Source of the DNA: Labilithrix sp.
GTDB taxonomy: Bacteria > Myxococcota > Polyangia > Polyangiales > Polyangiaceae
Assembly: GCA_028287035.1 (NCBI GenBank)
Contig: JAQBQL010000180.1
Span: 1-12,017 of the forward strand
Length of the DNA: 12,017 bases
Direction of reading: 5' to 3'
Shown here: positions 6,710-12,017 of the stretch, one piece after another
How positions within the stretch are numbered: position 1 is the first letter of the stretch
How the letters are laid out: the number at the start of each line of letters is the position of its first letter
The notes under the pieces: generated by a model
The model's input: only the letters and a program-made list of their open reading frames with translations
Databases searched by the model: none
What the model was told of the DNA's origin: nothing
Made by a program: the position numbers and the translations under genes

Positions 6710-6715
6710 CCTTCG

Positions 6716-7030
6716 GTGACCCCGGAAGAGGCCGTTCTCGCCCTGACCGCGGTCGCCGCGGCGGCCGGCGTGGAGGTGCGCGTCGAGCCGTTCACGCACC
6801 CCCTCGCCGGCAAGGGCGGGTTGTGCCGCGTCGAGACGAGCTCCGTGCTCCTCGTCGACGCGCGCCTCGGCGCCCTCGAGCAGGCGGGCGTCATCGGCCT
6901 CGCGCTCGGCGCGCTGGAGCTCGATGCCGCGCTCGTACCGCACGAGCTTCGCAGCTACCTCGCGACGGGCCACGCCGAGCTGGTGAAGCCGCCCCGGCTC
7001 AAGCTTCGTCCGCTCGTGCGCGTGAAGTGA
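6716..7030 (+). CDS. Small conserved protein of unknown function
   Basis: The product is 104 aa, starting at GTG 6716 (MTPEEAVLALTAVAAAAGVEV). No ATG is available nearby, and TACAAT 6 nt upstream supports the GTG start of a leaderless message. A first helix is followed by the strand VEVRVEPF, the short motif KGGLCRV (33-39), the strand SVLLVDARL, a second Ala/Leu-rich helix (LGLA region) and a helix near PHELRSYL (76-82). A basic Pro/Arg/Lys tail ends the protein. The layout of a GGLC-R turn followed by a LLVD strand occurs in short hypothetical proteins of myxobacteria as I recall, but no activity is known to me. There is no signal peptide or membrane segment. It converges on the lipoprotein ending at 7041 with only 10 nt between. 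Confidence 0.7.
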   Translation: MTPEEAVLALTAVAAAAGVEVRVEPFTHPLAGKGGLCRVETSSVLLVDARLGALEQAGVIGLALGALELDAALVPHELRSYLATGHAELVKPPRLKLRPLVRVK

Positions 7031-7040
7031 GCCCCCGCGC

Positions 7041-7688
7041 CTAGAGGCCCGTCACGATGCTCACGTCGTCGACGTCGAAGCACTGCCCGACCGCCGCGCT
7101 GATCGCGATGGTCGCGTAGACGTTCGTGGTCCCCGCCGGCGCGGCACGGTCGGCAGTCGTCTGCGTCCACGCGGCCCCTGGCGTCAGCTTGATGCCGACA
7201 GCGTCGAGCACGCCGCCGTCGACGCCGTAGAACTGGAAGCCGATATCTCCGCCAACGGGCGAGGTGCTCATGACGTCCGCGCTCCGGATCCAGGCGTTGA
7301 TCCGGTAATCCGCGGCGGGCATCAGCGGGACGGTCTTTCGCACGAAAGGTGGCGAGTCCTCGCCACCGCGGCACAGCCGGCATGCGCTTCCCCCCGTGCG
7401 TCCCGGCGCGACCGCGTCGTAGGTGGCCGAGTGTCTCGGGTCCCACGCCTTGCATTCCGCGATGTCGAGCGTGACGTCCGCAAGCGCGCCGTCCACGAGC
7501 GGCCCCGCGTCATCGCTGGGCGGCCCGGCGTCGTCGTGGGCGACGCTTCCGTCGGCGTAGCTCGCGTCCGGCGCAGCCGCGGGGTCGTCGCTGCCGAACG
7601 ACGAGCAGCCCGCTGCCGCGGATGGGAGCGCGGCGCCCACCACGACCATCGCCCAGATCACCCGTAGACCCGGACGACGAGACACCAT
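7041..7688 (-). CDS. Lipoprotein with possible carbohydrate-binding-like domain
   Basis: The product is 215 aa from ATG 7688. Residues 1-28 form a type II signal: Arg-Arg near the start, core VIWAMVVVGAALPSA, lipobox Ala-Ala-Gly-Cys, lipidated Cys28. Residues about 29-70 are an Asp/Ala/Pro/Ser tether (DDAGPPSDDAG), typical of myxobacterial surface lipoproteins. The C-terminal domain (about 75-215) has ECKAWDP, a C-x2-C (CRLC), IGFQFYGVDGG, and ends CFDVDDVSIV. The final Asp-Asp-Val-Ser strand after a Thr/Ala-rich strand pair is how many CBM4/9-like or galactose-binding jelly rolls end, so a ligand-binding beta-sandwich is inferred, not proven. It lies 69 nt downstream of the FG-GAP lipoprotein, same strand. 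TAGGAT 6 nt before the ATG may be its own -10 box, or AGGA may serve as ribosome site. Confidence 0.75.
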   Translation of the reverse strand: MVSRRPGLRVIWAMVVVGAALPSAAAGCSSFGSDDPAAAPDASYADGSVAHDDAGPPSDDAGPLVDGALADVTLDIAECKAWDPRHSATYDAVAPGRTGGSACRLCRGGEDSPPFVRKTVPLMPAADYRINAWIRSADVMSTSPVGGDIGFQFYGVDGGVLDAVGIKLTPGAAWTQTTADRAAPAGTTNVYATIAISAAVGQCFDVDDVSIVTGL

Positions 7689-7694
7689 CCTTCG

Positions 7695-7700
7695 ATCCTA
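7695..7700 (-). promoter_or_regulatory. -10-like hexamer TAGGAT 6 nt before the ATG
   Basis: In minus sense TAGGAT is followed by six bases and ATG 7688, the same layout as at 468 and 6716. The sequence also contains AGGA, so a ribosome-site reading is possible. Confidence 0.3.
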
Positions 7701-7706
7701 CCGATC

Positions 7707-7729
7707 AAACCCCCGAAGGTGCGGGGTTT
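7707..7729 (-). terminator. Hairpin between the two envelope lipoprotein genes
   Basis: AAACCCC (7707-7713) pairs perfectly with GGGGTTT (7723-7729) around a 9-nt loop. In minus sense the stem ends in TTT followed by GATC, so the U-tract is short. It lies between the FG-GAP stop (7758) and the next lipoprotein start (7688). It could end or reduce read-through, leaving the second gene to its own promoter. Confidence 0.4.
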
Positions 7730-7757
7730 CGCGTCGCCCGCGCGCGGCGCGCGCCGG

Positions 7758-9434
7758 TCACTTCGGCGCGTTCGGCGCGGGCGGCTTGCAGTCGCCGCCG
7801 CCGCTCACCTGCGTGTTCGTCCGGAAGGTGTTCAGGTTCTGCCAGCTCTTCTTCATGACGCGCGGGATCGTGCCGTCCTCGCGCACGTTCGTCACGTGGT
7901 AGGCGTGCTGGTTCCAGATGCGCCGGGTCGGGATCCACCGCTTCTGCGCGTCCTGCAGGACCTCCACGGTGTTCTTGTAGGCCGCGTCGCCGGGCGAGAA
8001 CGCGAAGGAGACGACGACGATGTCCGCCGACCCGTCGTTGTCGACGTCAGCGACCACCGGATACTCGATGATCGTCGCGCTCGTGCGAGCGGTCGGAAAG
8101 CCCGGAGCGACCGCGCCGGTCTTGCCGTCGAACACCCACAGGCTGTGCTCGTCGCCGTAGATGGCCTGGGCGATCCCGCGCCCGAGGAAGTCGAACGCGG
8201 TGTTGCTCGCGGAGCCGGAGCCGTCCTGCACCTGCGAGTTCTGCCACTTCAGCGCGAGGCCGGTCGGCGTCACGTTGTAGACGCCGTAGCCGTTGCACGT
8301 CGAGGCGGAGATGTCGGCGATGCCGTCGCCGTCGAAGTCGTGGATCGCCGCCGGCTTCGTCCAGCACGCCTGCGAGTCGGCGCCGGCGATCGGCTTCACG
8401 GGTCCGAACTTCACGACCCCGTTGTGCTCGAGGACGAGGAGGCCGTCCTCGCGCGCCAGGAAGATCTCGGGCTCGGGATCGGCATCGAGGTTCGCGACCT
8501 GCGGCTGCGCAGCGGGCCCGCCGATGTCCCAGTACTTGGTGCCGTCGTGGTGGTACGCGGCGTTGCCGAAGATGACCTCCAGCTTTCCGTCACCATCGAG
8601 GTCGGCGGCGGTCGTGGTCTGGCACCAGCGAGGCGCGGTCGACGTGTGGCCGAACAGACGCTGGCCCGTCGAGCTGAAGACGTCGTACGACGCGAGGATC
8701 TCCGCCTTGCCGTCGCCGTCGAGGTCGTAGATGGCCATCGCGTGGCAGCCCTGGGCCATGCCGCCGTTGCCGTTCTGGTTCATCGCCTCCGGGCTCGTCC
8801 ACTTCTTGTGGCCCTTGTTGTCGTACGCGACGATGTGGGACTGCGTGTCGGTCGCCACGATCTCGGGGATGCCGTCCCCGTCGAGATCGCCGAGCGCCGG
8901 GTTGACCCACCCGAGGATGTCGCCGTCGAACGTCGCCTCGAGCTGACCCTTGTCGCCCGAGAGCATCACGATCTTCCCGGGGTTGCCGCCGATCGCGACG
9001 ATCACATCAGGGACGTCGCACAGGTTGATCTTCCCGTCGCCATTGTCGTCGGTGAGGTTCGCGACGAGCGGCGTGCTGAGGCTGCCGACGAAGCCGCCGA
9101 GGAGCTCGGTCGACTTCCACGTCCACTTCGTGACGGGGGCGAACGAGTCGGGCGGCGAGGAGACGGTGCATTCGAGCGCCCCGCCGTTGTCGGCGTCCGG
9201 CGGCACCGTGCACTTGTCGACGACGCCGGCCTCGCTGCTGCCCGCGTCGCCCCCCGGCAAGAAGCCGCTCGAGCTGCCGCCGCCGTCGCCTCCGCCGCCG
9301 TCCGGTTGGCCCACGTCGCCGAAGCCGGGCCGGTCACTGCCGCAGCTCACGACCGCCGCGACCGTGATGATTCCCACCGCCAGCGCGAGCTCTCGCCCGC
9401 GCGACCCTGCGACCACGAGCCATCGTCCAAGCAT
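7758..9434 (-). CDS. FG-GAP/VCBS-repeat beta-propeller lipoprotein
   Basis: The product is 558 aa from ATG 9434; GTG 9458 would add 8 residues, and neither start has a strong Shine-Dalgarno. A type II signal ends Val-Val-Ser-Cys with lipidated Cys31. A Gly/Asp/Ser tether follows (to about 75). Six clear calcium-loop repeats of D-x-D-x-D-G type are visible at about 129-140, 183-191, 237-245, 278-286, 366-374 and 463-471 (GDLDGDG, YDLDGDG, ADLDGDG, HDFDGDG, ADVDNDG), plus a decayed one at 316-323 (NLDADPEPEI) and possibly another near 414-438. This fits a seven-bladed, integrin-alpha-like propeller. Near the end is WNQHAYHVTNV (507-517) followed by EDGTIPR, a motif I recall from similar myxobacterial proteins. 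A surface calcium-dependent binding or adhesion role is inferred. It lies downstream of alaS, 70 nt away. Confidence 0.88.
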   Translation of the reverse strand: MLGRWLVVAGSRGRELALAVGIITVAAVVSCGSDRPGFGDVGQPDGGGGDGGGSSSGFLPGGDAGSSEAGVVDKCTVPPDADNGGALECTVSSPPDSFAPVTKWTWKSTELLGGFVGSLSTPLVANLTDDNGDGKINLCDVPDVIVAIGGNPGKIVMLSGDKGQLEATFDGDILGWVNPALGDLDGDGIPEIVATDTQSHIVAYDNKGHKKWTSPEAMNQNGNGGMAQGCHAMAIYDLDGDGKAEILASYDVFSSTGQRLFGHTSTAPRWCQTTTAADLDGDGKLEVIFGNAAYHHDGTKYWDIGGPAAQPQVANLDADPEPEIFLAREDGLLVLEHNGVVKFGPVKPIAGADSQACWTKPAAIHDFDGDGIADISASTCNGYGVYNVTPTGLALKWQNSQVQDGSGSASNTAFDFLGRGIAQAIYGDEHSLWVFDGKTGAVAPGFPTARTSATIIEYPVVADVDNDGSADIVVVSFAFSPGDAAYKNTVEVLQDAQKRWIPTRRIWNQHAYHVTNVREDGTIPRVMKKSWQNLNTFRTNTQVSGGGDCKPPAPNAPK

Positions 9435-9454
9435 GGGCGACAGCGTTCGCCCAT
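9433..9454. repeat. 8-bp palindrome overlapping the FG-GAP gene start
   Basis: ATGGGCGA (9433-9440) and TCGCCCAT (9447-9454) are perfect inverted arms around six bases. The left arm overlaps the first two bases of the start codon at 9434. An mRNA from the alaS side would fold this stem over the start. It could limit translation of the ATG 9434 form, or favour a different start. Confidence 0.35.
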
Positions 9455-9482
9455 CCACGGCTCAGGTCAAGCGGCTCGCGAC

Positions 9483-9506
9483 GACGCGCCCACGAGCGGG
9501 CGCGTC
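9483..9506 (-). terminator. 9-bp hairpin holding the alaS stop codon
   Basis: GACGCGCCC (9483-9491) pairs perfectly with GGGCGCGTC (9498-9506) across a 6-nt loop. The right arm includes two bases of the alaS stop (9505-9507). It is very stable but no T-run follows in minus sense, so efficient intrinsic termination is doubtful and the downstream lipoprotein may be partly co-transcribed. Confidence 0.4.
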
Positions 9507-12017
9507 ACGAGACGAGCGAGTGGAGCTTGGCGAGCGCCTCGTCGAGCTTCGCGATCTCGGTGCCGCCGGCCTGCGCCATGTCGGGCCGCCCGCCGCCCGA
9601 GCCGCCCAGGATCTGGGCGATGGGCCGGATCAGCTCCCCGGCCTTGAAGCGGTCGGTGAGCGACTTCGAGACGGTGCAAACGAGCTGCGCCTTCGGTCCG
9701 GCGACCGACCCGAGCAGCACGATCGAGTCGCCGAGCTTGTCGCGGACCTTCTCGGCGAGCTCGCGCAGCATCGCGCCGTCCGGCACGTCGACCTTCGCCG
9801 CGAGCACCTTGCCGAAGGGCATGTCCTTCGCCTTGCTCGCGAGGTCGTCGAGCCCGCCGCCCGTGCTGCCCGACGCGCCGCCGCCGCCGAACGCGAGCTT
9901 CCGCTTCGTCTCGGCGAGCTCCTTGTCGACCCGCTTGCTCTCCTCGATGAGCTTCTCGATCTTCTCGGCGAGGTCGTTGGGACCGGACTTGACGAGCCGC
10001 GACGCGCTCCTCAGCGAGCTCTCGAGCTGCCGGACGTAGGCGAGCGCGTTGAGACCGGTCGCGGCCTCGATGCGGCGCACGCCGGCGGCGACGCCGCTGT
10101 CCGACAGGATCTTGAACATGCCGAGCTCGCCGAGCGATCGCGCGTGCGTCCCGCCGCAAAGCTCGACGGAGTCCTTGGTCATCGAGAGGACGCGCACCAC
10201 GTCGCCGTACTTCTCCTCGAAGATCGCCATCGCGCCGCGCTTCTTCGCCTCGGCCTGGGGCAGCACCTCGGTCGTGATCGGGGCGTCGAGGAGGATCTTC
10301 TCGTTCACGAGATCCTCGATCTTCTGGATGTCGTCGGCGGTGAGCGCCCGGCCCGCCGAGTAGTCGAAGCGAAGCCGATCGGGCGCGACGAGCGAGCCCT
10401 TCTGCGTCGCGGTCTCGCCGACCACCTTGCGCAGCGCCCAGTGGAGGAGGTGCGTCGCGGAGTGGTTGCGGCGCGTCGCGGTGCGGAGATCGTGGTCGAC
10501 CTCGAGCTCCACGTCGTCGCCCACGCCGACGCTGCCCTCGACGACCTCGCCGAGGTGGACGACCAGACCGGCGAGCGGCTTCTGCGTGTCGTCGATGCGG
10601 ATCTTCGCGCCGCCCTTCGTGCGGATCTCGCCGCGGTCGCCGACCTGGCCGCCCGACTCCCCGTAGAACGGAGTCACGTCGACGACGACCGCCACGTGAT
10701 CGCCGGTGCTCGCCGTGCTGGTCGGCGCGTTCGGCTTGTCCTTGCCGTGCGCGAGGAAGAGCACCTTCGCCGCGCCCTCCTCGGCCTCGTACCCGGTGAA
10801 GCGCACGACGGCGCTCTCGTCGCCGCCGTTCGCGTCGCGGAGCGCATCCTTCGCCTTGCGGTAGATGTCGACGACGCCCTCGTCCATCTTGAAGACGTCG
10901 TTGCGCGCCTTCTGCTCGGACATCGCGCGCTCGTACGCGTCGACGTCGATCGTGAGCTCACGCTCGCGGGCGATGACGTCGGTGAGATCCAACGGGAACC
11001 CGTACGTGTCGTACAGCTTGAACACCGCGTCGCCCGAGAGCACCGAGCCGCCGCTCGCGCGGACCCGCCCGACCTCCTCGTCGAGCATCTTGAGGCCGCG
11101 GTCGATGGTCTCGCGGAAGCGGACCTCCTCCTGCTGCACCACGTCGGCGATGAGGTCACGCCGTGCGACCAGGTCCGGGTACGCGTCGCCCATCTGGCGC
11201 GTCACTTCGAGGGCGACCTCGTGCAGGAACGGCTTCGTGATCCCGAGCCGGTGACCGTGACGGATGGCCCGGCGCATGACGCGGCGGAGCACGTACGGCC
11301 GGCCCGCGCGATCCGGGAAGATGCCCTCGGCGATGAGGAACGCGGTGAGCCGAGCGTGGTCGGCGATGACGCGCATCGAGACGTCGTCGTTGCCCTGGCT
11401 CGCGGTGTACGGCTTCCTGGCGAGCTCGCCCGCCTTGTCGACGAGCGCGCGCAGGAGATCCGTGTCGTAGTTCGTGGTCTTGCCCTGGAGGACGCTCGCC
11501 ACGCGCTCGAGGCCGGCGCCGGTGTCGACCGACGGCTTCGGAAGCGGCTCGAGGTCGTAGCCGCCGCCTTCCCGCTCGGAGCGGACGAACTGCATGAAGA
11601 CGAGGTTCCAGATCTCCATCCAGCCCTTGCCGTCCGGCGTGGGCTCCTCGCCGAACGTCGACGGGTCGGGCGCACCATCCCCCGTGTAGAAGTGGAGCTC
11701 GGTGCACGGACCGCAGGGGCCGGTCTCGCCCATCTGCCAGAAGTTGTCGCCCGGCATGCCGGGGATGCCGATGATGCGGTCGTCGCCGAACCCGGTCACC
11801 TTCTTCCAGATGGCGCGCGCGTCGTCGTCGGCGGGGATCCCCTCGGCGCCGCCGAACACGGTGATGACGAGGCGGTCCTTGTCGATCCCCCACTCCTTCG
11901 TGAGGAGCTCCCACGCGAACGGGATGGCGTCGTCCTTGAAGTAGTCGCCGAAGCTGAAGTTCCCGAGCATCTCGAAGAACGTGTGGTGGCGCGCGGTGAC
12001 GCCCACGTTCTCGAGGT
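9505..12017 (-). CDS. alaS: Alanyl-tRNA synthetase, N-terminus beyond right edge
   Basis: It charges tRNA-Ala with alanine and hydrolyses mischarged Ser/Gly-tRNA-Ala. The fragment enters the window in the class II aminoacylation domain with LENVGVTARHHTFFEMLGNF; by comparison with E. coli AlaRS roughly 80-90 residues are missing. Visible motifs in order: GETGPCGPCTELHF (near 11730), the motif-3 sequence VDTGAGLERV (near 11520), and the tRNA-recognition helical part. The editing domain has H-x3-H in NHSATHLLH (about 10465-10440) and CGGTH (about 10158-10144). A coiled-coil (about 9990-9900) precedes a Gly/Ser linker, and the C-Ala domain has GGGRPDMAQAGG (about 9597-9562) and ends AKLHSLVS. 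All zinc/editing residues are present and length is normal for a bacterial enzyme. The reading frame is intact. A hairpin covers the stop and the FG-GAP lipoprotein follows. Confidence 0.97.
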   Translation of the reverse strand, partial: LENVGVTARHHTFFEMLGNFSFGDYFKDDAIPFAWELLTKEWGIDKDRLVITVFGGAEGIPADDDARAIWKKVTGFGDDRIIGIPGMPGDNFWQMGETGPCGPCTELHFYTGDGAPDPSTFGEEPTPDGKGWMEIWNLVFMQFVRSEREGGGYDLEPLPKPSVDTGAGLERVASVLQGKTTNYDTDLLRALVDKAGELARKPYTASQGNDDVSMRVIADHARLTAFLIAEGIFPDRAGRPYVLRRVMRRAIRHGHRLGITKPFLHEVALEVTRQMGDAYPDLVARRDLIADVVQQEEVRFRETIDRGLKMLDEEVGRVRASGGSVLSGDAVFKLYDTYGFPLDLTDVIARERELTIDVDAYERAMSEQKARNDVFKMDEGVVDIYRKAKDALRDANGGDESAVVRFTGYEAEEGAAKVLFLAHGKDKPNAPTSTASTGDHVAVVVDVTPFYGESGGQVGDRGEIRTKGGAKIRIDDTQKPLAGLVVHLGEVVEGSVGVGDDVELEVDHDLRTATRRNHSATHLLHWALRKVVGETATQKGSLVAPDRLRFDYSAGRALTADDIQKIEDLVNEKILLDAPITTEVLPQAEAKKRGAMAIFEEKYGDVVRVLSMTKDSVELCGGTHARSLGELGMFKILSDSGVAAGVRRIEAATGLNALAYVRQLESSLRSASRLVKSGPNDLAEKIEKLIEESKRVDKELAETKRKLAFGGGGASGSTGGGLDDLASKAKDMPFGKVLAAKVDVPDGAMLRELAEKVRDKLGDSIVLLGSVAGPKAQLVCTVSKSLTDRFKAGELIRPIAQILGGSGGGRPDMAQAGGTEIAKLDEALAKLHSLVS

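Noticed and set aside
7719..9647. 642-codon plus-strand open frame
   Set aside because: It is the antisense shadow of the FG-GAP gene; its repeated pattern only mirrors the calcium-loop repeats of the other strand.

Overview
The window is about 70% G+C with dense genes and strong third-position GC bias. I infer a large-genome myxobacterium, probably Polyangiales. The reasons are the number of lipoproteins with Asp/Gly/Ser/Ala-rich linkers behind the lipobox, a Ser/Thr kinase fused to FHA, and an FG-GAP lipoprotein ending in a WNQHAYHVTNV-type motif. The genus cannot be fixed from the sequence. I see no rRNA, tRNA, CRISPR array, IS element or phage gene, and base composition looks even throughout.

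Layout, left to right. The 5' part of a lipoprotein gene leaves the left edge on the minus strand. Between it and a divergent plus-strand gene (tandem NTF2-like protein, 468-1247) lies a hairpin-rich non-coding gap with a strong minus-strand intrinsic terminator just in front of the lipoprotein start. Next on the minus strand come purF (amidophosphoribosyltransferase) and a small Cys-containing protein just downstream of it. A small 8-Cys lipoprotein (3210-3518, plus) is divergent from purF. A minus-strand cassette follows: a three-domain kinase (kinase, FHA, degenerate GGDEF; 4378-6096) and a single-pass membrane protein (3528-4316). A small lipoprotein (6267-6575, minus) and a small conserved protein (6716-7030, plus) diverge from a palindrome-rich region. 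The right part is a minus-strand series: alaS (5' end beyond the right edge), an FG-GAP beta-propeller lipoprotein, and a lipoprotein with a possible carbohydrate-binding-like domain.

How the genes relate. purF and alaS are housekeeping genes. The kinase and its membrane partner look like one signalling unit in which a degenerate GGDEF fold may act as a binding or scaffold domain. The two right-hand lipoproteins are probably co-transcribed envelope proteins downstream of alaS, although a weak hairpin separates them.

The less ordinary signals are regulatory. Four starts are preceded by TAnnnT exactly 6 nt upstream, the signature of leaderless mRNAs. Several stop codons lie inside gene-end hairpins that have no U-tract. 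A 44-nt interrupted inverted repeat sits upstream of the kinase. No wholly new multi-gene system is evident. The kinase-FHA-pseudo-GGDEF cassette is the best candidate for follow-up.
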